Source of the DNA: Microbacterium abyssi
Lineage (GTDB): Bacteria > Actinomycetota > Actinomycetes > Actinomycetales > Microbacteriaceae
NCBI RefSeq assembly: GCF_015277895.1
Contig: NZ_CP063815.1
Span: forward strand, 1,178,001-1,242,000
DNA length: 64,000 nucleotides
Direction of reading: 5' to 3'
A model generated the notes under the pieces. That model was not told the DNA's origin and searched no databases. It saw only the letters and a list, made by a program, of their open reading frames with translations. Position numbers and translations under genes: made by a program. Numbering within the stretch: the stretch's first letter is position 1; each line of letters opens with the position of its first letter. Shown in pieces: positions 24,845 to 33,634 of the stretch.

Positions 24845-25636
24845 ATGCCGTCGACCGTTGCCATCTGCCAGTTCCGTCCCACAGCGTCGCGCGCGGACAA
24901 TCGAGCGCGGATCGCGGAGCTGACCTCCGATGCGGCGGCGCGCGGCGCGCGGCTGGTGGTCTTTCCGGAGTACTCGAGTTTCTTCGTCGATCCGATGGAT
25001 GCGACCCTCGCTGAGAACTCCGAGACGCTCGAGGGCGACTTCGTCCAGGGGCTGCGCCGGACGGCATCCGCGCACGATGTCACGATCATCGCCGGACTCG
25101 TCGAGAGCGCGGGGGAGCGGGTGCGCAACACCCTCGTCGCGGTGGACGGCACCGGCCTGCGCGCCGTGTACCGGAAGCAGCACCTGTACGACGCGTTCGG
25201 GCAGACCGAGTCGGATTGGATCGAGGCGGGCGCACTCGACGAGCCGCAGACCTTCGACATCGACGGGCTGCGCGTGGCGATGATGACCTGCTACGACCTG
25301 CGTTTCCCCGAGGTCGCCCGCACCCTCGTCGACGCTGGAGCGGACGTCATCGTCGTGCCGGCGGAGTGGGTGCGCGGGGCGCTCAAGGAGCATCACTGGA
25401 CGACGCTGCTCGCCGCGCGCGCCATCGAGAACACCGTGTACGTCGTGGCCGCCGACCACCCCACGCCGATCGGCGTCGGTCACTCGCAGATCATCGATCC
25501 GCAGGGCGTCGTGATCGCGGGCGTCGGGACAGAAGAGGGTATCGCCGTCGCGGAGATCAGCGCGGATGCTGTCGCCAGAGTGCGCGAGGTCAACCCCGTG
25601 CTGCGGCTGCGGCGCTACCGGGTCATTCCGCGCTGA
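24845..25636 (+). CDS. Carbon-nitrogen hydrolase (nitrilase superfamily, Nit/omega-amidase-like)
   Basis: A 263-residue alpha-beta-beta-alpha amidase starting at ATG 24845 after GGGAGGATGGGG. The catalytic triad is Glu42 (FPEYSS), Lys111 (YRKQHLYDAFG) and Cys149 (MTCYDLRFPE). The KxHLYDAFG and CYDLRFPE forms are typical of the Nit1/Nit2/YafV group, which hydrolyses omega-amides such as alpha-ketoglutaramate or deaminated glutathione. It ends 9 nt from the convergent aminotransferase gene, whose product could supply such an alpha-keto omega-amide. The fold and catalysis are firm; the substrate is inferred from context. Confidence 0.88.
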   Translation: MPSTVAICQFRPTASRADNRARIAELTSDAAARGARLVVFPEYSSFFVDPMDATLAENSETLEGDFVQGLRRTASAHDVTIIAGLVESAGERVRNTLVAVDGTGLRAVYRKQHLYDAFGQTESDWIEAGALDEPQTFDIDGLRVAMMTCYDLRFPEVARTLVDAGADVIVVPAEWVRGALKEHHWTTLLAARAIENTVYVVAADHPTPIGVGHSQIIDPQGVVIAGVGTEEGIAVAEISADAVARVREVNPVLRLRRYRVIPR

Positions 25637-25645
25637 TCGCTCGGT

Positions 25646-26848
25646 TCAGAACCGCGCAGCAGCCAGGCGCGCGGCGGCATCCTCGAGCACCTCGACGCGC
25701 TTGCACGCGGCGAAGCGCACGAGCCCGGCGTAATCTCCCTGGTGTGCAGGGCTGACGAACGCGCTCAACGGGATCGCGACGACTCCGGCCTTCTCCGGCA
25801 GCGCGCGGCAGAAGGCGGCGGCATCCGCTCCTCCCAGCGGCGTTGCGTCCGCGACCGTGAAGTATCCACCCTGCGGCGGGATGACCTCGAAACCGGCAGC
25901 GCGCAGACCGCCCCCGAGGACCTCGTGCTTGTGCTTGAGGGTGGCTGCGGCATCCGCGAAGAAGGCATCCGGCATCCGCAGTCCGACGGCGATCGCGGGC
26001 TGGAACGCCGACCCGTTCACGTATGTGAGGTACTGCTTGACGGTCAGCACCGCGGTGATGAGATCGGCCGGCCCGTGCACCCAGCCGATCTTCCACCCGG
26101 TCGTCGAGAAAGTCTTGCCGCCCGACGAGATCGTCAGCGTCCGCTCCGCGGCGCCGGCCAGCGTCGCCAGCGGCACGTGCGGACCCGTGAACGTGAGGTG
26201 CTCGTAGACCTCGTCGGTGACGATGATCGCGTCGTGCTTCTCGGCCAGCCGCACGATCTCGGCCTGCACCTGGGGCGTGAAGACCGCGCCGGTCGGATTG
26301 TGCGGGTCGTTCACGAGGATGATGCGTGTGCGGTCGGTGACCGATGCCGCGAGCACCTCGAGATCCGGCTGAAGATCCGGCAGCCGCAGGGGGACGGTGC
26401 GCAACCGCGCACCCGCGAGCGCGACAGCGGCGGCGTACGAGTCGTAGTACGGCTCGAAGACGACGACCTCGTCGTGCGGCGAGTCGATCAGAGCCAGCAG
26501 CGTCGCCGTCAGGGCCTCCGTGGCTCCGGCGGTGACGATGACCTCGGTCGCGGGGTCGACCTCGAGCCCGTAGAACCGGTGCTGGTGCTCGCCGATCGCC
26601 GCGAGCAGATCGGGGAACCCGCGCCCCGGCGGGTACTGGTTCACGCCTCTGGCGATCGCGTCCCGCGCCGCTTCGAGCACCTCGGCAGGGCCATCCTCGT
26701 CGGGGAACCCCTGCCCGAGATTGATCGCACCGGTTCGCGCCGCCGCCGCAGACATCTCTGCGAAGATGGTGGGCGCGACGACGCCATCCGAGGAAAGCAG
26801 GCCCGCCCCCGCCGCAGTGCGCCGCCAGGCGCCGGGAATAGCACTCAT
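25646..26848 (-). CDS. Class I/II PLP-dependent aminotransferase
   Basis: The 400-residue enzyme (ATG 26848, 7 nt after a TAGCCT box) is a fold-type I aminotransferase. It shows NLGQGFPDEDGP near the N-terminus, TAGATEAL at 106-113, NDPHNPTG at 180-187, TDEVYEHL at 211-218 and the PLP-binding Lys245 in SSGGKTFSTTGWKIGW. This combination occurs in the kynurenine/glutamine/methionine aminotransferase group and in DapC-like N-succinyldiaminopimelate aminotransferases. The adjacent convergent omega-amidase-like gene favours glutamine or methionine transamination, but DapC cannot be excluded. A longer frame up to 27046 has no support. Confidence 0.87.
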   Translation of the reverse strand: MSAIPGAWRRTAAGAGLLSSDGVVAPTIFAEMSAAAARTGAINLGQGFPDEDGPAEVLEAARDAIARGVNQYPPGRGFPDLLAAIGEHQHRFYGLEVDPATEVIVTAGATEALTATLLALIDSPHDEVVVFEPYYDSYAAAVALAGARLRTVPLRLPDLQPDLEVLAASVTDRTRIILVNDPHNPTGAVFTPQVQAEIVRLAEKHDAIIVTDEVYEHLTFTGPHVPLATLAGAAERTLTISSGGKTFSTTGWKIGWVHGPADLITAVLTVKQYLTYVNGSAFQPAIAVGLRMPDAFFADAAATLKHKHEVLGGGLRAAGFEVIPPQGGYFTVADATPLGGADAAAFCRALPEKAGVVAIPLSAFVSPAHQGDYAGLVRFAACKRVEVLEDAAARLAAARF

Positions 26849-26855
26849 GCGAACC

Positions 26856-26861
26856 AGGCTA
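26856..26861 (-). promoter_or_regulatory. -10 hexamer of a probable leaderless promoter
   Basis: TAGCCT on the minus strand lies 7 nt before the ATG at 26848; it sets that start rather than an upstream one. Confidence 0.5.
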
Positions 26862-26945
26862 AGGCCATAGGCAGCACTCACCCTGCCCATATCGAACGCA
26901 CAGCTACAGGCGGCACTCTGAAATGGCGTTGATGAAGGAGCAGAC

Positions 26946-28442
26946 ATGAACCACGACAACACCCCCGACCAGCCCTCGTCCCCCGAGCAGCCTGCGCCGC
27001 AGGCCTCAGGCACGGGTTCCGGCCACGACATGCCCGCCGCGTTCACGTCGCCCTCCGCGACGCCGAATCAGCCCGGCTGGGCCGGGTCACAGCACCCGGC
27101 GCCGACCGGCAGTACCGCGCAGGGAGCCGCGTTCGGCGTCCCGACGCCGGCTGACCCGCACGCGCACGCGGTTCCGGTCACCCCCTACGCCGCGGGTTCG
27201 CACGAGCAGACCACGCCGGTCACGCCCCTCGCGACGAGGACCACGGAGAAGAAGCCGTTCGGTGCAGGCAAGGTCGCGGCGCTGATCGTCGCCGCATCCC
27301 TCGTCGGCGGCGCAGCCGGCCTCGGCGGCAGCTATCTCGGCAGTACTCTCTGGGCGCAGCCGGTCGGCAGCACCGCGACAGGGCCCGAGGCGATCACGGT
27401 CAACAACCCGGGATCGGTGAACGAGACCACGGCCATCGCGACCGAGGTGCTCCCGTCCGTGGTCACCATCCAGGCCGCGGGTTCCAGTGAATCGGGCAGC
27501 GGCTCCGGTGTCGTCCTGAGCGACGACGGCTACGTGCTCACGAACACGCACGTCGTGACCCTCGGCGGTGCCGAGGCGAACCCGACCATCCGCGTCACGA
27601 CCTCCGACGGTCACATCTACAACGCCGAGATCGTCGGTACCGACCCGATCTACGACCTGGCCGTCATCAAGCTCGAGGGCGCGACGGATCTCGCGCCGAT
27701 CGAGTTCGCGGACTCGTCAGAACTCAACGTCGGCTCCACCGCGGTGGCCGTCGGCGCTCCGCTGGGACTGTCGAACTCGGTCACCACCGGCATCGTCAGT
27801 GCGCTGAACCGCAGCATCCAGATCGCCTCTTCCGCGTTGCCGGACTCGGCAGCCGAGGACGCTCCGCAGGATGAGGGCGACCAGGGCGGCAGCCCGTTCC
27901 AGTTCGATCTTCCCGGCACAGAGCAGCAGAGCGCGAGCCAGTCGATCTCGATCTCGGTCATCCAGACGGATGCCGCGATCAACCCCGGGAACTCCGGTGG
28001 TGCACTGGTCGACAGCGAGGGCAGGCTCATCGGCATCAACGTCGCCATCGCGACCGCCGGCGCCGCGGAGGAATCCGGTTCCATCGGCGTCGGCTTCTCG
28101 ATCCCGTCGAACATCGCCAAGCGCGTGTCGGACGAGATCATCGAGAACGGCTCGGCGACCCACGGCCTGCTGGGCGCGACCGTGCAGGATGCCACGTCCG
28201 TCGAGAGCGCGGAGGTCGCCGGTGCGGTGATCGTCGAGACGACCGGCGGCGGTGCCGCAGCCGACGGAGGACTCGAGAGCAGCGACATCGTCACGCAGTT
28301 CAACGGCCTCCCGATCACGGGGGCGACCGACCTCACGGCGCAGGTCAGGGCCGCGGCCGCCGGCAGCGAGGCGACCGTCACTTACGTGCGCGACGGTGAG
28401 ACGTTCGAGGCGACGGTGACGCTCGGCGAGCTCGATCTCTGA
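26946..28442 (+). CDS. Membrane-anchored HtrA-like serine protease (S1C, PDZ)
   Basis: A 498-residue protein with GAAGGAG before the ATG. Residues 1-104 are a cytoplasmic Pro/Ser/Ala-rich tail. One transmembrane helix spans about 108-133. The trypsin-like domain carries His202 (NTHVV), Asp237 (IYDLAV) and Ser350 (NPGNSGGAL). A loop at ~297-335 is acidic and Gln/Ser-rich. A C-terminal PDZ domain (~395-490) includes GGLESSDIVTQFNG. It should degrade or refold damaged envelope proteins outside the membrane. The transcript ends in a perfect 20-bp hairpin that contains the start codon of the next gene. Confidence 0.92.
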   Translation: MNHDNTPDQPSSPEQPAPQASGTGSGHDMPAAFTSPSATPNQPGWAGSQHPAPTGSTAQGAAFGVPTPADPHAHAVPVTPYAAGSHEQTTPVTPLATRTTEKKPFGAGKVAALIVAASLVGGAAGLGGSYLGSTLWAQPVGSTATGPEAITVNNPGSVNETTAIATEVLPSVVTIQAAGSSESGSGSGVVLSDDGYVLTNTHVVTLGGAEANPTIRVTTSDGHIYNAEIVGTDPIYDLAVIKLEGATDLAPIEFADSSELNVGSTAVAVGAPLGLSNSVTTGIVSALNRSIQIASSALPDSAAEDAPQDEGDQGGSPFQFDLPGTEQQSASQSISISVIQTDAAINPGNSGGALVDSEGRLIGINVAIATAGAAEESGSIGVGFSIPSNIAKRVSDEIIENGSATHGLLGATVQDATSVESAEVAGAVIVETTGGGAAADGGLESSDIVTQFNGLPITGATDLTAQVRAAAAGSEATVTYVRDGETFEATVTLGELDL

Positions 28443-28457
28443 GCCGAACCGTTCACA

Positions 28458-28504
28458 GAGAAGGACGCCACCCCGCGATAGGCTCGCGGGGTGGCGTCCT
28501 TCTC
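28458..28504 (+). terminator. Perfect 20-bp inverted repeat, terminator overlapping the next start codon
   Basis: Arms 28458-28477 and 28485-28504 are exact reverse complements around the 7-nt loop ATAGGCT. It starts 15 nt after the htrA-like stop and is followed by TTTCGG. The right arm includes the GTG start (28491) of the next gene, and the loop carries that gene's -10 hexamer. Confidence 0.75.
28479..28484 (+). promoter_or_regulatory. -10 hexamer inside a terminator loop
   Basis: TAGGCT forms six of the seven loop bases of the 20-bp hairpin and lies 6 nt before the GTG at 28491. Confidence 0.55.
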
Positions 28505-29744
28505 TTTCGGCTCCGGCAACGCGGCCAAGCTGCTGCGGATCCCGCTGTATGCCGCCGGACGCATAGGCACTCTCCTCGTGCCGCGTGGAACCCGCTGGGT
28601 GTTCGGCTGCGGCGCCGGCGTGGGGGACGGCGCACTCGCGCTGTGGCGCGTGGCCGAGGCCGAGGGGCACGACGCCGTCTGGCTCGCAGCCTCCGATCGC
28701 GAGCATCGGGACGCCGCCGCGCTCGGCATCCCGACGATCCGCAAGCAGTCCCTGCGGGGCTGGTGGGCGACCGCGCGTGCGGGCGTGCTGGTCGTGACAC
28801 ACGGGCAGGGCGACGTGAACCGCTACGCCGCCTCCGGAGCGTTCATCGTGCAGCTCTGGCACGGCATCCCGCTCAAGCGCATCGGACTCGATTCGCTCGC
28901 GACCACCCAGGTGCCGAACGTGCCGGGAGCGCGACTGCTGCGCCGCCTGGTCGAACTCCTGTACCGCGCGACGGCGCAGCGCATCACGTTGATGCCCGCC
29001 GCGTCCGAGCGCTCTCGCGGGCGGCTCGAATCCGCCTTCGCTCTCGGGGACGCGAAGGTCGTCGTGACCGGCGAGCCCCGTGTCGACGTGCTGTCGGCCG
29101 GCACCGCTGAGGAACGGCGGTCCGCGGCATCCGCTCTGCTGGAGGAGGCGACCGGACCGCTGCCCGAGGGCGCTCGCAGGGTGCTGTACGCGCCGACCTG
29201 GCGCGATGGCGGCGACGACCCCGCCGTGCCGACCGCGGCGGAGTGGGTGCGCATCGTCGCCCTGCTCGAGCAGCGCAATGCTGTGCTGTTCGTGCGCTCG
29301 CATCCGCTCGGCGCGGGCGCGTACCGGTCGCCGCTGCCGACCGCACGGGTGCGGATGCTGGGATCCGACGTCATGAACGACGTTACACCGGCGCTACCGG
29401 GGATCGACGTGCTGATCACGGACTACTCATCGCTGGCGTACGACGTCGGGCTCCTCGGGATGCCGGTGCTGTATCTCGCGCCCGACGCTGAGGAGTACGC
29501 CCGTACGCGCGGCTTCTACGGGCGCTACGAGGACATCGCCGGGGCGGATGCCGCGGTCGACTGGAACGGGCTGCTGGACCAGCTGGACGGCCTGCTGACG
29601 GACGAGACCGCGTTCGCGATGCGTTCGACGGCATCCAGTACGCTCAGCGCACAGTTGCATGCGCATCGTGACGGGCAGAACACCCGGCGCGTGTACCGAG
29701 CCATGCGCGCGCGGGGGATCCCCGCGCCGAGAGGAGCAGGATGA
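28491..29744 (+). CDS. CDP-glycerol glycerophosphotransferase family protein 1
   Basis: A 417-residue member of the TagB/TagF family (PF04464), which transfers polyol phosphates from CDP-polyols to a lipid-linked wall polymer on the inner membrane face. Family signatures are QLWHGIPLKRIG near 118, VLYAPTWRDGG near 225, FVRSHPLG near 265 and ITDYSSLAYDVGLLG near 305, which contains the nucleotide-binding end. The amphipathic start can bind the membrane. The GTG start lies in the right arm of the preceding terminator. The following gene overlaps by 4 nt (ATGA), so the two are co-translated. The exact acceptor and polyol are unknown. Confidence 0.87.
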   Translation: MASFSFGSGNAAKLLRIPLYAAGRIGTLLVPRGTRWVFGCGAGVGDGALALWRVAEAEGHDAVWLAASDREHRDAAALGIPTIRKQSLRGWWATARAGVLVVTHGQGDVNRYAASGAFIVQLWHGIPLKRIGLDSLATTQVPNVPGARLLRRLVELLYRATAQRITLMPAASERSRGRLESAFALGDAKVVVTGEPRVDVLSAGTAEERRSAASALLEEATGPLPEGARRVLYAPTWRDGGDDPAVPTAAEWVRIVALLEQRNAVLFVRSHPLGAGAYRSPLPTARVRMLGSDVMNDVTPALPGIDVLITDYSSLAYDVGLLGMPVLYLAPDAEEYARTRGFYGRYEDIAGADAAVDWNGLLDQLDGLLTDETAFAMRSTASSTLSAQLHAHRDGQNTRRVYRAMRARGIPAPRGAG

Positions 29745-31177
29745 CGACCGCCCGCATCGATGAGCAGACCGAGAGCCTGGTCATCGCCGGCACGGGTTCG
29801 AGACCCTCTGAGGGGACGCTCGCAGGATCTCGCGCGCGCGTCCTCGGGAAGATCACCGGCGGTGGCAAGACCTGGAAGGCGACGTTTCCGCTGCAGGCGG
29901 CGCGCTGGGGTGGCGCCGAGCTGCCGCTCCCGTCAGGCGCGTACGAGCTCAGCATCGACGGCGTGGATCTCACCGGAATCGAGGCGGAGCCCCGGGTGCT
30001 GCCGGGGGTTCGGATCTCACTTCAGGGCGCACACGTCGTGATCGCACCTCCGCTGGATCCGGTCCACGAGACGAGCGACGGGCAATCGGCGCTCGAGGAG
30101 CGCTACGTCGCGCAATCCGGCGGCGACGAGAACGCCGTGTTCTTCGAGAGCTTCTACGGCCAGAGCGCGGGATGCAACCCCGGGGCGATCGATCGCGAGC
30201 TCGCCGCGCGCGCGCCGGGCGTCACGCGGTACTGGAGCGTCGTCGACCTGTCGGTGCCGGTCCCGGACGGGGCGATCGCCGTCGTCGAGGGCAGCCCGGA
30301 GTGGTGGCGGGCCAGGGGAGCGGCACGGCTGCTGATCGTGAACGACTGGCTGCGGCGCCGATTTGCACGCAAGGCCGGGCAGCGGGTGGTGCAGACCTGG
30401 CATGGCACGCCGCTCAAGCGGCTCGCGCTGCATCGCCCGGGATTCGACCCGAGGCGGATGGCGGCCGTGATCAAGGAGTCGCGGCGGTGGGATGTGCTGC
30501 TCGCGCAGAACATCTATGCCGAGCGCATCCTCAAGAAGGCGTACGCCTTCTTCGGCAAGCCCATCTGGACGGACGGCTATCCCCGCAACGACACGCTCGT
30601 CACCGGCGACGGCGCGGCGACTCGCGAAGCCCTCGGCATCGGCCCGGAGGAGAAGGTGCTGCTGTACGCGCCGACCTGGCGCGACGATCGCAGCGAGATC
30701 GTCGACTTCGTCGATCCCCAGCTTCTCGCCGAGCAGGCGGATGCGGTCGTGCTGGTGCGCGGACACTCGCGAACCCTTCGGCCGGGCAAGGACCACACCG
30801 GTGCGCGTGTGATCGACGTCACAGGATTCCCCGACACCACCCGGCTGCTGCTCGCGGCGGATGCGCTCATCACGGACTACTCCTCGGTGATGTTCGACTT
30901 CAGCGTCACGGGCAAGCCGATGTTCTTCCTCGTTCCCGACCTCGAGCACTACCGGGGGCAGCTGCGCGGGTTCTACTTCGACCTCGCCCACCGCGCGCCG
31001 GGGCCGCTGGTCGGCTCGCAGGACGAGCTCGTGGCCGCCGTGATCGACGACTCGGTGCCCGGCAGGTTCGCCGAGCGGTATGCGGCGTGGCGGCGGCAGT
31101 TCAACGGCCGCGACGACGGTCACGCCGCCGAGCGCGTGGTCTCCCGCATCCTCGACCTCGGCTACCTCACCCCGTAG
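29741..31177 (+). CDS. CDP-glycerol glycerophosphotransferase family protein 2
   Basis: A 478-residue protein with an N-terminal ~110-residue beta-rich domain of unknown role, then the TagB/F catalytic region. Motifs are VQTWHGTPLKRLALHRP near 220, LLAQNIYAERIL, DGYPRNDTL near 281, VLLYAPTWRDDRSE near 308, and ITDYSSVMFDFSVTGKPMFF near 378. The DGYPRND and DYSSVMFD forms match polymerising TagF-type enzymes more closely than gene 1 does. It starts at the ATGA overlap with the upstream gene and ends 4 nt from the convergent GT2 gene. It is likely to act with gene 1 in making a glycerol- or ribitol-phosphate polymer. Confidence 0.87.
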   Translation: MTTARIDEQTESLVIAGTGSRPSEGTLAGSRARVLGKITGGGKTWKATFPLQAARWGGAELPLPSGAYELSIDGVDLTGIEAEPRVLPGVRISLQGAHVVIAPPLDPVHETSDGQSALEERYVAQSGGDENAVFFESFYGQSAGCNPGAIDRELAARAPGVTRYWSVVDLSVPVPDGAIAVVEGSPEWWRARGAARLLIVNDWLRRRFARKAGQRVVQTWHGTPLKRLALHRPGFDPRRMAAVIKESRRWDVLLAQNIYAERILKKAYAFFGKPIWTDGYPRNDTLVTGDGAATREALGIGPEEKVLLYAPTWRDDRSEIVDFVDPQLLAEQADAVVLVRGHSRTLRPGKDHTGARVIDVTGFPDTTRLLLAADALITDYSSVMFDFSVTGKPMFFLVPDLEHYRGQLRGFYFDLAHRAPGPLVGSQDELVAAVIDDSVPGRFAERYAAWRRQFNGRDDGHAAERVVSRILDLGYLTP

Positions 31178-31181
31178 CGCT

Positions 31182-32255
31182 TCAGGGGAGCGGGGTGTTC
31201 CGCGTGCCGAGGCGGGAGGCGTCCACGGTGTCCCTGGCGCCGCGCAGCACACCGGCGATGAAGCCGAACCCCCAGGCCAGGTGCATGGTCGGCAGCACGG
31301 CCAGGGTCCACAGACGCTCTCGCGGCGTGCGCCCGCCGCCGGGTCGGAGCGCCATGGCGGCCACGAGCACCGCGTACGCGATCAGCGGCAGATAGATGAT
31401 GGATGCCACGACAGACGCGACGCCGGTCAGCACGCGCGCGAGCTGCAGGATGCCGACGATCACCGCGAGCGCGACGTTCAGCACGAGCGCGGGGGGAGCG
31501 AAGAAGCGCAGGCCGTTGCTGCGGCCGTAGCGCCGCACGAGCTCGCCGCGCCATGCGCCTGTCGCGCGGAACTGTCGCGCCAGCCGCCACCAGCTCTCGC
31601 GCGGCCAATAGGTCACCGACAGCTGCGGATCGAGCCAGACCTTGTGGCCTGCCTGGCGGATGCGCAGATTGAGCTCCCAGTCCTCGCCGCGCCTGATCGA
31701 CTCGTCGAACAGCCCGACCTGCTCGAGCACGGAGCGACGCATCACGCCGAGATAGGCGGACTCCGCTTCGCCCTCGTGCGTGGTGCCGTGATAGGCGCCG
31801 CCGCCGAGGCCGATGGGGGAGTTGTACGCCCGGGCCACCGCGCGCTGGAACGGTGTGCGACCGTCCGCGCGCATCACCCCGCCGACGTTCGCAGCGCCTG
31901 TGCGCTCCAGCGTCGCCAGCGCCCGCTGCGCGTACCCGGGGGCGAGCTCGGAGTGCGCGTCGACGCGCACGATCGTAGGGTGGCGGCTGGCGCGGATCGC
32001 CGCGTTGAGGCCGACCGGGATGTGCGCGGCGGGGTTCTCGACGAGACGGATCCGGTCGTCCTCGTCTGCGAGGCGCCGGGCGAGCTCCGTCGTGCCGTCG
32101 GTGGAGGGGCCGAGGGCGAGCACGAGTTCGCTCGGACCCTGCAGCTCCTGCGCCAGCACCGAGGCGACGGCGTGCTCGAGGTACGCGCGCTCGTTGAGCA
32201 CGGGCATGATGAACGACACCCCTGACCGAGGCGTTGTGTAATCGTGCTCTTCCAC
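31182..32255 (-). CDS. GT2 family glycosyltransferase with C-terminal membrane helices
   Basis: The 357-residue protein has a GT-A domain: GVSFIMPVLNERAYL near 12, RVDAHSELAPGY near 95 (a DAH variant of DxD), and RRGEDWELNLRIRQAGHKVW near 190. Hydrophobic segments at about 250-275, 280-300 and 325-345 resemble ExoA-type succinoglycan transferases, which add a sugar to a lipid-linked glycan at the membrane. The GTG start at 32255 is 6 nt after CATGAT on the minus strand. It is flanked by teichoic-acid-type genes on both sides but is transcribed against them. Confidence 0.85.
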   Translation of the reverse strand: MEEHDYTTPRSGVSFIMPVLNERAYLEHAVASVLAQELQGPSELVLALGPSTDGTTELARRLADEDDRIRLVENPAAHIPVGLNAAIRASRHPTIVRVDAHSELAPGYAQRALATLERTGAANVGGVMRADGRTPFQRAVARAYNSPIGLGGGAYHGTTHEGEAESAYLGVMRRSVLEQVGLFDESIRRGEDWELNLRIRQAGHKVWLDPQLSVTYWPRESWWRLARQFRATGAWRGELVRRYGRSNGLRFFAPPALVLNVALAVIVGILQLARVLTGVASVVASIIYLPLIAYAVLVAAMALRPGGGRTPRERLWTLAVLPTMHLAWGFGFIAGVLRGARDTVDASRLGTRNTPLP

Positions 32256-32292
32256 CCGTCGATCATGTCATGGCGCGCCGAGCGTCCATGCG

Positions 32293-32298
32293 TACTCT
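32293..32298 (+). promoter_or_regulatory. -10 hexamer of a probable leaderless promoter
   Basis: TACTCT lies 6 nt before the GTG at 32305. Confidence 0.55.
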
Positions 32299-32304
32299 TG
32301 AGAG

Positions 32305-33588
32305 GTGAGTGGTGTCAGCGATCTCAAGAAGGCCTATCGACTGCTGCGGAAGGCCCTGCGGTCGAGGAAGGCCGTGCAACGGGTCCGCCGGCAGCTCGTG
32401 ACCCGGCCGCCGCACCCCGAAGACCACTACAAGGTCGCGGTGTATTTCGCCGACGGCGCCGTCAACATGTACCAGATGCGCCAGTGGTACCGGCCGCTCG
32501 CCGAACTCGAGAAGCTCTGGCCCGTCGTCGTCCTCGCCCGCAACGCGGGCGGCGCCGAGAAGCTGCTCGAGGAGGACGCCCTGCCGGTCGCCTTCGTGCC
32601 CACCGTGCGCGACCTCGAGCGCTTCATCTCCCGACAGGACATCCGCGTCGTGCTGTACGTGAACCAGAACACGCGCAACTTCCAGATGTTCCGGTACGGC
32701 CGGCGCTGGCACGTGTTCATCAATCACGGCGAGTCCGACAAGATGTACATGACCACGAACCAGTACAAGGCGTACGACTACGCGTTCGTGGCCGGCCAGG
32801 CCGCGCGCGACCGTCTGAGCCGCACGCTCTGGGACTACGACGTGGACAGCAGGACGATCGAGATCGGCCGTCCGCAGGCGGATCACTACTCCGGCATCCT
32901 GCCGTACACGCCCGACGAGCGCACCGTCGTGCTCTACGCGCCCACCTGGGAGGGCGATCGTCCCAGCGCCCACTACGGCTCGATAGCGACGCACGGCGAG
33001 ACTCTCGTCAAGGCGCTGCTGGCGACCGGGCGACACCGGGTGATCTACCGGCCGCACCCCCGCAGTGGTGTCATAGACGACGAGTACGGCGCCGCGCATC
33101 GGCGTATCATCTCGGCGATCGCCGAGACTAACCAGTCAGACGCCGCCGCGCGCCACATCTTCGACGACAGCCCCGAGCTGGGCTGGCAGCTCTCGTCAGC
33201 GGATGTCGCGATCGTCGACATCTCGGCGATGGTCTACGACCGCCTGGCGTCAGGGAAGCCGCTGATGATCACGCGCCCGATGGACGAACGCGCGTCGATC
33301 GACACCGGCGGGTATCTCTCCGACTGCGAGTGGCTGACAGCGGATGCTGCGGCGGACATCGTCGCCGAGATCGACCGCGTGCGTGCCGACGAGCGGGCCA
33401 TCGCGAAGCTGCGGATGTGGGTGCAGCACTACTTCGGAGACACGACCCCGGGCGTGGCGACGGCGAAGTTCCACACGGCCGTCGATCGGCTCATGGGCGA
33501 CTGGGACGAGTGGCGCCAGCGTGAGATCGGCGCCGTCGCGCGGGATGAGGACGACGATGACGAAGAGGCGAAGGACGACGACCTCTGA
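32305..33588 (+). CDS. CDP-glycerol glycerophosphotransferase family protein 3
   Basis: A 427-residue protein with a basic N-terminus (KKAYRLLRKALRSRK) likely to bind the membrane. Signatures of the family are FINHGESDKMYMTTNQ near 141, where HGES replaces HGTP, VLYAPTWEGD near 212, YRPHPRSG near 248, and IVDISAMVYDRLASGKPL near 305, where ISAM replaces YSS. The tail of the last ~20 residues is very acidic. These departures suggest a substrate different from the two TagF-like proteins upstream. It probably makes or decorates a wall polymer. It reads as a single-gene leaderless unit before birA. Confidence 0.8.
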   Translation: MSGVSDLKKAYRLLRKALRSRKAVQRVRRQLVTRPPHPEDHYKVAVYFADGAVNMYQMRQWYRPLAELEKLWPVVVLARNAGGAEKLLEEDALPVAFVPTVRDLERFISRQDIRVVLYVNQNTRNFQMFRYGRRWHVFINHGESDKMYMTTNQYKAYDYAFVAGQAARDRLSRTLWDYDVDSRTIEIGRPQADHYSGILPYTPDERTVVLYAPTWEGDRPSAHYGSIATHGETLVKALLATGRHRVIYRPHPRSGVIDDEYGAAHRRIISAIAETNQSDAAARHIFDDSPELGWQLSSADVAIVDISAMVYDRLASGKPLMITRPMDERASIDTGGYLSDCEWLTADAAADIVAEIDRVRADERAIAKLRMWVQHYFGDTTPGVATAKFHTAVDRLMGDWDEWRQREIGAVARDEDDDDEEAKDDDL

Positions 33589-33622
33589 TCCGATGCCCCT
33601 GACGCCTGACTCGACGGGTTCG

Positions 33623-33628
33623 TAGACT
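33623..33628 (+). promoter_or_regulatory. -10 hexamer of a probable leaderless promoter
   Basis: TAGACT lies 6 nt before the ATG at 33635, the cleanest example in the window. Confidence 0.6.
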
Positions 33629-33634
33629 GGCGAC

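Noticed and set aside
25646..27046. Longer start (27046) for the aminotransferase
   Set aside because: It would overlap the divergent protease gene and its promoter; the family start and a TAGCCT box support 26848.
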